The notes under the pieces: generated by a model
Seen by the model: the letters and a program-made list of their open reading frames with translations, nothing else
Told to the model about the DNA's origin: nothing
The model's database searches: none
Assembly: GCA_009773155.1 (NCBI GenBank)
Contig: WOVA01000002.1
Location: forward strand, 70,889-118,522
Source: Elusimicrobiota bacterium
GTDB lineage: Bacteria; Elusimicrobiota; Elusimicrobia; Elusimicrobiales; UBA9959
Reading direction: 5' to 3'
DNA length: 47,634 nt
Shown: positions 1 to 8,375 of the stretch, in pieces
Layout: each line of letters begins with the position of its first letter
How positions within the stretch are numbered: the stretch's first letter is position 1
Made by a program: the position numbers and the translations under genes

Positions 1-2
1 TG

Positions 3-128
3 AGGGCCGTCTGGGACACCGCGCGCAACTACATGGGCCTGGCCACCACCAGGAAGATGAGCCCCGAAGAGTCCGCCCGCAGGATGCAGCAGAACGTCGA
101 GAAGAAGATCTCGGAGATGAACCGCTGA
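3..128 (+). CDS. C-terminal end of a sugar ABC transporter solute-binding protein (partial)
   Basis: Only the last 41 codons are present. The frame open from base 3 ends at the TGA at 126-128 and reads ...YMGLATTRKMSPEESARRMQQ... The helical, charged tail resembles the C-terminus of family 1 extracellular solute-binding proteins (MalE/UgpB type). Its stop overlaps the start of the first permease (TGATG), as expected for binding protein-permease-permease operons. The assignment is mainly from context, because the diagnostic N-terminus and lipobox lie outside the window. Confidence 0.6.
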   Translation, partial: RAVWDTARNYMGLATTRKMSPEESARRMQQNVEKKISEMNR

Positions 129-1312
129 TGGAACTGCTCTCCTCCCTTTACGAAGTGGCCTGGTTCGTCTTCGTCGTGGCGGCCGGCATAGCCGTCCTCG
201 AGGGCTATTTCTACTACCACTTCAAGTTCCACGACCGGCCCTGGTTCTTCTGGGCCGGCCTGGCGGGCTTTCCCCTGCTGGCCTGGCTGGGCCTGGGCGC
301 CGCGGGGCTGGGCAAGACGGGCCTCTTCGCCTGGCTTTTCGCCACCGAGGCCGTGGTGCTCCTCTTCTTCCGCCACATCGTAAAGGGCCGCAATTCCCTG
401 GCCTACCTGCTGCTGGCCCCGGCCTTCACCGGCCTGGCGCTGCTGCTGGTCTACCCCTTCATCTTCCAGATCTACCTCTCTTTCCACGACCTCAAGCTCA
501 CCACCATCATGCAGTGGAAGCAGACCGGCACGCTGCCCTTCGTGGGCCTGCGCCAGTTCTACGACGTCTTCACCGTGCCGCCGCTGGCCGAGGCCGGGTT
601 CTTTAAACTGCTGGGCCGCACGCTCTGGTGGACCTTCGTGAACGTCTTTTTCCACGTTCTCGGCGGCTTCGCGCTGGCGCTGATGCTCAACAACGACATC
701 CGCTTCAAGGGCGTCTACCGCACGCTGCTGGTCATACCGTGGGCCATGCCGCAGGTGGTGGCCGTGCTGGCGATGCGCGGCGAGTTCCACTCGCAGTACG
801 GCTTCGTCAACATCATGCTCAACAAGCTGGCGGCTTTCTTCCCCTTCCTGGCCTCGCTGGGCCTGGGGCCGGTGCAGTGGCTCAGCGACCACCCGCTGAC
901 CACCTGCATGCTGATAAACGTCTGGCTGGGCATACCTTTCATGATGGTCGTCATCCTGGGCGGCCTCCAGTCCATCTCGAGCTCCTACTACGACGCGGCC
1001 GACATAGACGGGGCGTCATATTTCCAGAAGCTGCGCTTCATCACGCTGCCGCTGATAAAGCCGGTGCTGATGCCCGCCGTCACGCTGGGCACGGTCTGGA
1101 CCTTCAACAACATAAACGTCATCTACCTGGTGACCGGCCAGGCCGGCGGCACCGAGCAGGCCGACATCCTGGTCTCGGCGCTCTACAAGGCGGCCTTCAC
1201 CTATAACCGCTACAGTTATTCCGCCGCCTTCGCGATAGTCATTTTCCTTATACTCTTCGCCATCTCGGTCTTCTACCTCAAGACTTTCGACGCGGCCAAG
1301 GAGACCCGATGA
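128..1312 (+). CDS. ABC sugar transporter permease, MalF/UgpA type
   Basis: A 394-residue integral membrane permease. About three extra hydrophobic segments occupy residues 1-90, before the usual MalF-like core, as in MalF proteins with N-terminal extension helices. The core has the binding-protein-dependent transport signature: the cytoplasmic EAA-type loop YYDAADIDGASYFQKLRFITLP near residues 287-308, which docks on the ATPase, followed by WTFNNINVIYLVT, typical of maltose/oligosaccharide permeases. The start overlaps the upstream stop and the stop overlaps the next start (ATGA at 1309-1312), so the three genes are translationally coupled. The substrate is probably a sugar or oligosaccharide but cannot be fixed from sequence. 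Confidence 0.9.
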   Translation: MELLSSLYEVAWFVFVVAAGIAVLEGYFYYHFKFHDRPWFFWAGLAGFPLLAWLGLGAAGLGKTGLFAWLFATEAVVLLFFRHIVKGRNSLAYLLLAPAFTGLALLLVYPFIFQIYLSFHDLKLTTIMQWKQTGTLPFVGLRQFYDVFTVPPLAEAGFFKLLGRTLWWTFVNVFFHVLGGFALALMLNNDIRFKGVYRTLLVIPWAMPQVVAVLAMRGEFHSQYGFVNIMLNKLAAFFPFLASLGLGPVQWLSDHPLTTCMLINVWLGIPFMMVVILGGLQSISSSYYDAADIDGASYFQKLRFITLPLIKPVLMPAVTLGTVWTFNNINVIYLVTGQAGGTEQADILVSALYKAAFTYNRYSYSAAFAIVIFLILFAISVFYLKTFDAAKETR

Positions 1313-2190
1313 CCACGGAAGCGATCCGCGCCGCCGGGGCCGAACAGGCCGCCGCCCACAGGCGGAAGAAGCTGATAAAGTACGCGCTCATACACCTGGG
1401 CATAATCGCCTTCGTCTGCGTTTGCGTCTACCCGCTGCTGCGCATCTTCTCGGTCTCGCTGAGGCCGGGCGACAAGCTGGTCTCCACCGACCTGGCGCTG
1501 ATCCCCGACGGCGCCACCTTCAAGTCGTACTGGTCGCTGCTGACCTCGACTTATTTTCTGCGCTGGCTCTGGAACTCTCTCGTCATCACGGTCGCCACCT
1601 CTTTCATCGGGGTCTCGCTGGCCTCGACCGCCGCCTACGCCTTCTCCCGCTTCAGCTTCGGCGGCAAGAAGGCCGGCCTGATATTGCTGCTCTCGACCCA
1701 GATGATTCCGGCGGGCATGCTGATACTCCCGCTCTTCCTGATGATCATGAAGCTGGGGCTGATGAACACCTACCTCGGCATGATCATCGCCTACTCGGTC
1801 TCTTCGCTGCCTTTCAGCATCTGGATACTCAAGGGCTATTACGACACCATCCCCCGCTCGCTGGAGGAGGCGGCGCTGGTGGACGGCACCTCCCAGATCG
1901 GGGCCTTCTACCGCGTCATACTCCCCCTTTCCACTCCGGCCCTGAGCATCGCCTTCCTTTTCAACTTCACCACCGCCTGGAACGAGTACCTCGTCGCCCG
2001 CGTCGTCCTGTTCAGCTCCAAGCAGTATACCTGGACCCTGGGCCTCTTCGAGCTGCAGGGGCAGTTCATAACGCAGTGGGGCATGTTCGCCGCCGGCTCG
2101 ATGCTGGTCACCCTGCCCGTGCTGGCGGTCTTCCTCTATTCCTCCAAGTGGCTGATCTCGGGCCTCACGCTCGGCAGCGTAAAAGGATAG
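1309..2190 (+). CDS. ABC sugar transporter permease, MalG/UgpE type
   Basis: A 293-residue partner permease with six predicted membrane segments. The EAA loop EEAALVDGTSQIGAFYRVIL lies at about residues 185-204. The C-terminus LISGLTLGSVKG is the canonical MalG-type ending, which in MalG inserts into the translocation path. It forms the heterodimeric channel with the preceding MalF-like protein. The ATPase gene of the same system follows, but only after a 372-bp gap filled by a structured repeat element, which is unusual inside such an operon. Confidence 0.92.
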   Translation: MTTEAIRAAGAEQAAAHRRKKLIKYALIHLGIIAFVCVCVYPLLRIFSVSLRPGDKLVSTDLALIPDGATFKSYWSLLTSTYFLRWLWNSLVITVATSFIGVSLASTAAYAFSRFSFGGKKAGLILLLSTQMIPAGMLILPLFLMIMKLGLMNTYLGMIIAYSVSSLPFSIWILKGYYDTIPRSLEEAALVDGTSQIGAFYRVILPLSTPALSIAFLFNFTTAWNEYLVARVVLFSSKQYTWTLGLFELQGQFITQWGMFAAGSMLVTLPVLAVFLYSSKWLISGLTLGSVKG

Positions 2191-2340
2191 GCGTAGGCCT
2201 CGTCAAAGAATAACTGATACAATTTGGCCGGGCGATTTTATGGACGAACCAAGGAAGGAGGAGCGAGTAATAGCTTTGCTATACGAGCGACGACTGACGC
2301 CGGTGCGGTCAAAAAGCGCCCGGCCCCCAGGGGGAGGCCC

Positions 2341-2392
2341 GGCCCGTCGCAGAGCTCCGTGCACCGACAGCGGACAAAGCCGCCCTGGTCCG
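2341..2392 (+). repeat. R repeat, frame module without middle (copy in E1)
   Basis: Reads GTCGCAGAGCTC, then directly CACCGACAGCGGACAAAGCC and GCCCTGGTCCG. This is the two outer parts of the R repeat (compare 3935-4048) without the roughly 50-bp middle, the same short form as in kamC at 25645-25702. It is diverged (GGACAAAGCC for GGGCAATGCC). Confidence 0.7.
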
Positions 2393-2450
2393 TCTTTGGC
2401 CGGTTCCTTCGTTGCTCCTCACTTACAGACCACCGGTATGCTCGTTCGTC

Positions 2451-2500
2451 GGAACAGCGCCTCCGGCGCCCCAGGTGCCGGGAGTTATACGACCGGCCGC
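2451..2500 (+). repeat. R repeat, middle module only (copy in E1)
   Basis: Begins GGAACAGCGCC and continues CCAGGTGCCGG, ending TACGACCGGCC. It matches the middle of the R repeat (GGAACAACGAGCC, CACAGGTACCGG) found at 3961-4012 and 17821-17872 (minus). Here it is separated from the frame module by E-core sequence. Confidence 0.6.
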
Positions 2501-2562
2501 GCCTCGGACCCGGCTCAAATCCGGGTCTCCAAATCGTATCAGTTATTCTTTGAGGAGCCCTA

Positions 2563-3663
<1,101 letters not shown>

Positions 3664-3668
3664 GCGCT

Positions 3669-3696
3669 TTGAATCCGGCCGCTTATTTTTTATAAT
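3669..3696 (+). promoter_or_regulatory. Putative sigma70-type promoter of the ferredoxin gene
   Basis: -35 TTGAAT (3669-3674), 16-bp spacer, perfect -10 TATAAT (3691-3696). It starts right after the ATPase stop and lies about 50 bases before the ferredoxin ATG, which has a strong GGAGG at 3734-3738. Confidence 0.65.
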
Positions 3697-3744
3697 TTAG
3701 TCGGAAGAAAAAGCCCGCGGGGGCCAATAACGCGGAGGTATAAC

Positions 3745-3930
3745 ATGAAGGTCAGCATAGACAAAGAAGCGTGCATAGGCTGCGGTCTCTGCGTCAGTGA
3801 GCAGCCCGACATCTTCGAGATGGACGCCGACAAGGCAGTGGTCAAGTCCGGGACAGTGCCCGCCGGCAAGGAAGAGGGCTGCAAGGCGACCGCCGGCAAC
3901 TGCCCCGTCTCCTGCATCATCTGCGAATAA
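3745..3930 (+). CDS. Single [4Fe-4S] cluster ferredoxin
   Basis: A 61-residue soluble electron carrier. Ligands C10, C13, C16 (CIGCGLC) and C53 (NCP) give one [4Fe-4S] cluster, as in Thermotoga/Pyrococcus-type monocluster ferredoxins. Further Cys at 46, 57 and 60 could form the disulfide known in that family. It is monocistronic with its own promoter and GGAGG ribosome-binding site. In this genome it could carry electrons between the 2-oxoacid:ferredoxin oxidoreductase (14155-16749) and the bifurcating-type hydrogenase (40847-46286). That partner assignment is inference. Confidence 0.93.
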   Translation: MKVSIDKEACIGCGLCVSEQPDIFEMDADKAVVKSGTVPAGKEEGCKATAGNCPVSCIICE

Positions 3931-3934
3931 GCGG

Positions 3935-4048
3935 CCCTGATCAGGCCCGTCGCAGAGCTCGGAACAACGAGCCACCGGCTCCACAGGTACCGGGCGCCAT
4001 GGCGCCCGGCCCGTGCGCCGACAGCGGGCAATGCCGCCCTGATCAGGC
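3935..4048 (+). repeat. R repeat, full copy between ferredoxin and MFS genes
   Basis: The 12-bp sequence CCCTGATCAGGC stands at both ends (3935-3946 and 4037-4048), offset by 102 bp. Between them: GTCGCAGAGCTC, GGAACAACGAGCC, hairpin GAGCC-ACC-GGCTC, hairpin CGGGCGCCATGGCGCCCG, CCGACAGCGGGCAATGCC. The right-hand direct repeat contains the stop codon of the MFS gene (minus strand). Other copies: 17786-17888 and 25645-25702 (both inside genes), with partial modules at 2341, 2451 and 16788. Confidence 0.8.
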
Positions 4049-5293
4049 TTTTATCTTCAGGAAAGGTATCAGCAGCATGCCCGGCAGGGTGGCGAAGCAG
4101 ACGATGATGAAGAACTCCGGATATCCGACGCGCTCCTGCAGCCAGCCGCTGACGAAACCCGGCAGCATCATACCCAGGGCCATTATCCCCGTCGAGATGG
4201 CGAAATGGGCCGTCTTGTATTTCTCCCCCGTCAGCTGTATCAGGAAGAACATGAAGGCCGTAGTGCCCAGGCCGAACCCGAACTGCTCCAGCGCCACCAA
4301 AACGCCGACGAAAGAGAGCGGCAGGTCCGTGTTGTAGGCCATATAGACGTAGAAGAGGTCCGGCGCGTTGAGCATGAAGGCCAGCGGCCAGATGGTCCGA
4401 CGCAGGCCGTACCTGGCTATTATCATCCCGCCCAGTATGCTGCCCGCTATCAGGCAGATAAGGCCGACGGTGCCGTAGACATAGCCGAAGTTCGTGGTGG
4501 AGAGCGCCAGACCGCCGGCTCCGGCCTTGTCCAGGAGGAACGGGGCCGCCAGCTTGAGGAGCATCGCCTCGCCGAACCGGTAGAGCAGGATGAACGCGAT
4601 CCCGACCCCTATCCCTTCCAGCCTGAAATAGGCCGCGAAGACGCGGAAGAACTCTCCCCAGTCGATGCCCTTTTCCCGCGGGGCGTCCGCGGCCGGGTAG
4701 GGCAGAAAGAGCTTATGGTAGAGGGCGAGCAGGCCCAGTATGCCTGCCGCCGCCAGAAGGGTAACTTGCCAGCTCAGCGGGATATTTCCCGTACGGGCCT
4801 CGATGAGCCCGGCCCATACCACCAGTCCGCCGGTAGTAAAAAGAATCGCCAGGCGATAGCAGAAGGCCCTGATGCCGACGAAGAAAGCCTGCTTCTCTTC
4901 GCTCATGGAGAGCATGTAGAAGCCGTCGACGGCTATGTCGTGAGTGGCCGACAGGAAAGCGACCAACATGAAACAGGCCGTCGCCAGGTAAAGAAAATAT
5001 GGGGTTTTCAGCGAAAGTGCGGCGGCGATCAGTCCAACGGCGATCAACCCTTGAGTCCAGGTTATCCATTTCCGCCTGGTGGAGTACATGTCCACCAGCG
5101 GGCCCCAGAACATTTTTATGACCCAGGGCAGATAAAGCAGGCTGGTCCAGGCGGCTATTTCCGTATTGGAGACGCCCATCTTTTTGAAGATGATAACGGC
5201 CAGCGTGTTGACTACGACCCAGGGCAGGCCCTCGGCGAAATAAGTGGTGGGCACGTAGGACCAGGGTGTGCGGCTTTCGGCTTTGGCGATCAT
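4043..5293 (-). CDS. MFS transporter, AmpG/PAT family
   Basis: A 416-residue, 12-TM major facilitator. The N-terminal YFAEGLPW...IIFKKMGVSN and the block YLPWVIKMFWGPLVDMYSTR, with its Lys...W.P..D and RR elements, are typical of the AmpG / acetyl-CoA transporter-like (PAT) group. AmpG imports muropeptides, but related members carry other solutes, so the substrate is open. I chose the ATG at 5293. An in-frame GTG at 5338 exists, but a TATAAT (-10-like, 5327-5332 on the minus strand) lies between them, so the longer form would start inside the promoter. Neither start has a strong ribosome-binding site. The stop lies inside the R repeat's right direct repeat. Confidence 0.88.
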   Translation of the reverse strand: MIAKAESRTPWSYVPTTYFAEGLPWVVVNTLAVIIFKKMGVSNTEIAAWTSLLYLPWVIKMFWGPLVDMYSTRRKWITWTQGLIAVGLIAAALSLKTPYFLYLATACFMLVAFLSATHDIAVDGFYMLSMSEEKQAFFVGIRAFCYRLAILFTTGGLVVWAGLIEARTGNIPLSWQVTLLAAAGILGLLALYHKLFLPYPAADAPREKGIDWGEFFRVFAAYFRLEGIGVGIAFILLYRFGEAMLLKLAAPFLLDKAGAGGLALSTTNFGYVYGTVGLICLIAGSILGGMIIARYGLRRTIWPLAFMLNAPDLFYVYMAYNTDLPLSFVGVLVALEQFGFGLGTTAFMFFLIQLTGEKYKTAHFAISTGIMALGMMLPGFVSGWLQERVGYPEFFIIVCFATLPGMLLIPFLKIKA

Positions 5294-5414
5294 TTGTGTA
5301 GTGTCCCGCGGCTTTCGGGCCTGTTTATTATACAACACTTTGATATTCGGGAGGTGTTATTGCTGGACCGTGTGCTGGACCGCGTAAAATCTCGCGAAGT
5401 CGCTGAACGGCCCA

Positions 5415-5438
5415 GTTTGTCAATTATAGTTGACAAAC
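5415..5438. promoter_or_regulatory. Operator candidate: 9-bp inverted repeat overlapping the HTH gene promoter
   Basis: GTTTGTCAA (5415-5423), 6-base spacer, TTGACAAAC (5430-5438): a perfect dyad. Its right half is also the -35 box. A third half-site, TTGTCAA, lies at 5460-5466 next to the start codon. The arrangement suits autorepression by the HTH protein encoded just downstream. Confidence 0.65.
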
Positions 5439-5458
5439 CAATTTTTGTGATGTATGAT
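5430..5458 (+). promoter_or_regulatory. Promoter of the HTH/nucleotidyltransferase pair
   Basis: -35 TTGACA (5430-5435), 17-bp spacer, -10 TATGAT (5453-5458). Transcription would start near 5465, at or one base from the ATG at 5466, so the mRNA is probably leaderless. Confidence 0.7.
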
Positions 5459-5465
5459 ATTGTCA

Positions 5466-5945
5466 ATGAATATCAACACAATTTCAGTCATTGCCGATAG
5501 CCGCGCGAACTCTCATAGCGACCTAGCGAGAATGGCCGGGATATCACGGCAGGCCGTTTCCAGCTGGTTCAGGCAAGGGCGCACGGAAATTGATGTCCGT
5601 GCCAGCCACCTGCAAAGATTGAGCCGGGCGCTGGGCGTCAGCATGGACGAACTCTCCCTGCCGCTGCCCTGCCTCCAATCCCCGGAACAGCGGGCCGCTC
5701 TGGGCGCCGGCCTTCTCTGGGACCGGCTTTACCCGGATGTCGGCAGCTTCGCGGCGGCGCTTGTGCGCGGCGAGGGGCGGGCGGTGGCGCGCCTGGTGGA
5801 GGTTTATGGCCTCTTTCTATCGGCCCGGATGCTGGGACGCTCTGTCTGGGTCTGTTTTCCGCAATACAAGAAATACCTTCCGCCGGTGCTCCGGCGGCAG
5901 TTGGAGGAACTATGGGCATTGAGCAGCCGCCTCGGCTGGATCTAG
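5466..5945 (+). CDS. HTH (XRE-like) regulator, probable antitoxin of an AbiEii-type module
   Basis: A 159-residue protein. Residues 15-62 form an XRE/Cro-type helix-turn-helix (SDLARMAGISRQAVSSWFRQG...RLSRALGVSMDEL). The rest is an uncharacterised helical domain ending YKKYLPPVLRRQLEELW. It overlaps the nucleotidyltransferase gene by 34 bp. The start at 5466 is chosen because an in-frame ATG at 5454 lies inside the -10 box. No ribosome-binding site is present, consistent with a leaderless transcript. Classical AbiEi antitoxins are winged-helix proteins, so this is a different antitoxin type. The role is inferred from pairing, overlap and operator. Confidence 0.8.
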   Translation: MNINTISVIADSRANSHSDLARMAGISRQAVSSWFRQGRTEIDVRASHLQRLSRALGVSMDELSLPLPCLQSPEQRAALGAGLLWDRLYPDVGSFAAALVRGEGRAVARLVEVYGLFLSARMLGRSVWVCFPQYKKYLPPVLRRQLEELWALSSRLGWI

Positions 5946-6685
5946 CGGCCCGGGCGCTGCCGGGCCCGCTCCTTGAGGCGCTCCGGCATGTGTTTCACCG
6001 GCCCGGCCCGGGGTGCGCTCTGGTCGGCGGAACCGCGCTGTGCGGATTCTATGCCGGACACCGGAGGTCCGACGATCTTGACCTCTTCGTCCGCGACCGC
6101 CAAAGCCACGAGGCGACGATCCTTACCGTCCGTTCGCTGGAAGGCATTGGGGCCAGGTTTGAGGCTGAGAACCATAGAGGTCCCTACTACCGCGCAGTGT
6201 GCCGGTTGAAGGACCATTTCTTCACGGTGGATGTGGTGGAGGACCCTGATCTCTTCAGGGTAGGCCGTTTCGTAGAACTGCCTGATGGCGTCATCGTCGC
6301 GGATCTGGAGACACTTCTCAAGATGAAGTCGGCCGCCCTGGTGAGCCGTTGCGCGGAGAAGGATCTATACGACCTGATCTGGATTCTGGAGCAGGTTCCG
6401 GGGATGAGCCTGGCGCGGCTGGTCGCGTTCGGGGCCGAGCTTGACGCCGGCCTCAACCCCGAGAGCCTCATCATCAGCGTCTCAGGCGCCCGACCGCGTT
6501 CCGAGGCCTGCGGCTTCGCCCTGGACCCGGCCGAGACTCCGGCGGCTGTCCATGCCCGGCTTGAAGAATTCCGCCAGAGCCTGCTTCAGGGCCTGATGCT
6601 CCTGGCAAAGAAACAGCCGGTTCCGCCCCTGGGGGAGCTCATCCGGCTGCTACGCCCGCGGCGGGGCAGGCGAACGGGGCTATAA
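5912..6685 (+). CDS. AbiEii/AbiGii-family nucleotidyltransferase, probable toxin
   Basis: A 257-residue member of the DNA polymerase beta-like nucleotidyltransferase fold. The motif LVGGTAL (37-43) is followed by HRRSDDLDLF (50-59), the GG-T...S-DxD pattern of PF08843. It then has FFTVDVVE, which may supply the third acidic residue, and a helical domain LLKMKSAALVSRCAEKDLYDL typical of this family. Such proteins transfer nucleotides onto tRNA or other targets in MenT/AbiEii toxin systems. The ATG has GGAGG 4 bases upstream, inside the HTH gene. Whether it is toxic here is untested. Confidence 0.85.
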   Translation: MGIEQPPRLDLAARALPGPLLEALRHVFHRPGPGCALVGGTALCGFYAGHRRSDDLDLFVRDRQSHEATILTVRSLEGIGARFEAENHRGPYYRAVCRLKDHFFTVDVVEDPDLFRVGRFVELPDGVIVADLETLLKMKSAALVSRCAEKDLYDLIWILEQVPGMSLARLVAFGAELDAGLNPESLIISVSGARPRSEACGFALDPAETPAAVHARLEEFRQSLLQGLMLLAKKQPVPPLGELIRLLRPRRGRRTGL

Positions 6686-6718
6686 ATTGGTAGAATTGAC
6701 CGACGGAGACGCTGAATA

Positions 6719-8374
6719 ATGGACCTGCTCGCTTACCTCTTCTCCCCCCAGTCAGCCGCTCATACCGTTTTCGTCATGATGATAGTCGCCGCCGCGGGGC
6801 TGGCCATAGGGAACATAAAACTCTTCGGGATAAACCTGGGGATAGCCGGCGTTCTTTTCTCGGGCATACTGTTCGGCCATTTCGGCTTCGACGCCGATCA
6901 CGACACGCTGGAGTTCCTGCGCGATTTCGGCCTTATACTTTTCGTCTATTCAATAGGCACGCAGGTCGGACCCGGCTTCTTCTCCTCTTTCCGCAGGGAA
7001 GGCATAAAGCTCAACCTGATGGCCGCGGCGGTGGTCCTGGGCGGCGTCGCCGTCACCATCGCCGTCGCGAAGCTGGCCGGCTACGATATACCGACGGCCG
7101 TGGGCATGTATTCCGGCGCCGTCACCAATACCCCCTCGCTGGCCGCCGCGCAGCAGACGCTGGAGGCCATAAAGCCGGAAGCCGTCAACAGCGTTTCGGT
7201 GGGTTACGCGCTGGCCTATCCCGGCGCCATCATGGGGATAATCCTCACGATGCTGCTGCTGCGGGCCCTCTTCCGCGGCCAGGCCGAAGCCGATATGAGC
7301 GCCCCGGACGAGCACAAGGCCGGCTCCGAGATAGCCAATCTCAGCGTCAGGGTGGAGAACCGCAATCTCGACGGGCTGAAGATAAAGGAGATCCCGGCCA
7401 TCGACGAGATAGGCGTGGTGGTCTCGCGTATCTGTCACGAAGGCGCCGTTTCCGTGGCTCACGACGACAGCGTGGTGCGCGCCGGCGACACGCTTCTCGC
7501 CGTCGGCCGCGCGGAGGCGGTCCGCAAGTTCATGCTGGTGGTCGGGTCGAAGAGCGACCTGGACCTCAAGAAGATGCCCAGCCGCATAATACACTCCCGC
7601 GCCATAGTGACGCGCAAGGAGGTCATAGGGAAGACGCTCGACGAGGCGAACCTGGAGGCGCAGTACGACGTGGCCGCCACGCGGGTGGCCCGCGCCGACG
7701 TGGAGTTCCTGGTCTCCGATTCGTATGTCCTGCAGTTCGCCGACAACCTGGTCCTGGTCGGCGAGGAAGGCTCCGTGGCCAGGGCCGCGGCCTTCCTGGG
7801 CAATTCCGTCAAGGACCTCAACCACCCGCAGCTTATACCGGCTTTTATCGGCATAGCCGCGGGCGTCTTCCTGGGCTCGATCCCGATAGCGATACCGGGC
7901 CTCAGCGCCCCGGTCAAGCTGGGCCTGGCCGGCGGCCCCTTGATAATGGCGATAGTCCTGAGCTATGTGCAGCACATCGGCCCGCTGAACTGGTATCTGC
8001 CCCCGGCGGGCAACCTGATGCTGCGCGAGCTGGGCATAGTCCTGTTCCTGGCCTGCGTGGGGCTCAAGGCCGGCGGCGGCTTCTTCGAGACGCTGCTGCA
8101 TGGCGGCGGCGTCTATATAGTCCTTTTCGGCTTCCTGGTAACCACGCTGCCGCTTATCGTCGTCGGCGTTTTCGCCAAGGCGAAGCTGAAGATGAATTAT
8201 CTCTCGCTCTGCGGCGCGCTGGCCGGCTCGCTGACGGACCCGCCGGCCCTGGCCTTCGCCAACTCGATGGCCCCGTCCAACCGCTCGGCCATGGCCTACG
8301 CGACGGTCTACCCGCTGGTCATGATAATGCGCGTCATCTCGGCCCAGCTGCTGGTCCTCTATTTCATGGGCTGA
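6719..8374 (+). CDS. AspT/YidE/YbjL-family transporter with two RCK-C (TrkA-C) domains
   Basis: A 551-residue inner-membrane protein with the duplicated AspT-YidE-YbjL architecture. TM bundle one (residues 1-195) carries GAVTNTPSLAAAQ. Two cytosolic TrkA-C-like domains follow (about 205-275 and 285-365). TM bundle two (370-551) carries GALAGSLTDPPALAFAN. In AspT, a related antiporter, this fold exchanges aspartate for alanine. The substrate here is not determinable, but an amino-acid or dicarboxylate exchanger would suit an amino-acid fermenter. The spacing to the preceding gene is 33 bp, with only a distant GGAG as ribosome-binding site. Confidence 0.88.
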   Translation: MDLLAYLFSPQSAAHTVFVMMIVAAAGLAIGNIKLFGINLGIAGVLFSGILFGHFGFDADHDTLEFLRDFGLILFVYSIGTQVGPGFFSSFRREGIKLNLMAAAVVLGGVAVTIAVAKLAGYDIPTAVGMYSGAVTNTPSLAAAQQTLEAIKPEAVNSVSVGYALAYPGAIMGIILTMLLLRALFRGQAEADMSAPDEHKAGSEIANLSVRVENRNLDGLKIKEIPAIDEIGVVVSRICHEGAVSVAHDDSVVRAGDTLLAVGRAEAVRKFMLVVGSKSDLDLKKMPSRIIHSRAIVTRKEVIGKTLDEANLEAQYDVAATRVARADVEFLVSDSYVLQFADNLVLVGEEGSVARAAAFLGNSVKDLNHPQLIPAFIGIAAGVFLGSIPIAIPGLSAPVKLGLAGGPLIMAIVLSYVQHIGPLNWYLPPAGNLMLRELGIVLFLACVGLKAGGGFFETLLHGGGVYIVLFGFLVTTLPLIVVGVFAKAKLKMNYLSLCGALAGSLTDPPALAFANSMAPSNRSAMAYATVYPLVMIMRVISAQLLVLYFMG

Positions 8375-8375
8375 G

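Larger units (their letters stand above)
2194..2562 (+). repeat. E1: 369-bp intergenic element with locus-specific inverted arms
   Basis: It fills the whole gap between the MalG-like gene and the ATPase gene. The left arm 2194-2227 and right arm 2529-2562 are inverted repeats (about 31 of 34 positions). The right arm ends on the base just before the ATPase start codon and includes its Shine-Dalgarno sequence (GAGGAG). The interior shares long blocks with E2 (12035-12314, opposite strand): GGCGATTTT, AAGGAAGGAGGAGCGA, GAGCGACGACTGACGC, CTTCGTT.CTCCTC.CTTACAG, and CTCAAAT. The arms themselves are not shared with E2. Modules of the short R repeat (2341-2392 and 2451-2500) are nested inside. No credible gene was seen. 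Confidence 0.8.

Noticed and set aside
3935-4048. R repeats as part of a CRISPR array or a terminator
   Set aside because: Copies are scattered, not regularly spaced, differ in orientation and lie inside genes. No T-run follows the hairpins.
5294-5338. GTG start at 5338 for the MFS transporter
   Set aside because: It would place a TATAAT -10 box inside the gene, there is no ribosome-binding site, and the extra residues are not family-like.
5361-5385. Short tandem repeat TGCTGGACCG-TG/CG as an operator
   Set aside because: Only two imperfect units, away from both promoters. It may be chance.
4205-5500. Long open frames opposite to real genes (also 8364-9140, 10247-12136, 12386-14158, 17222-18751, 40880-42388)
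   Set aside because: They mirror well-conserved genes on the other strand, have odd composition rich in His, Gln, Gly and Arg, and lack ribosome-binding sites. This is the usual effect of high GC.
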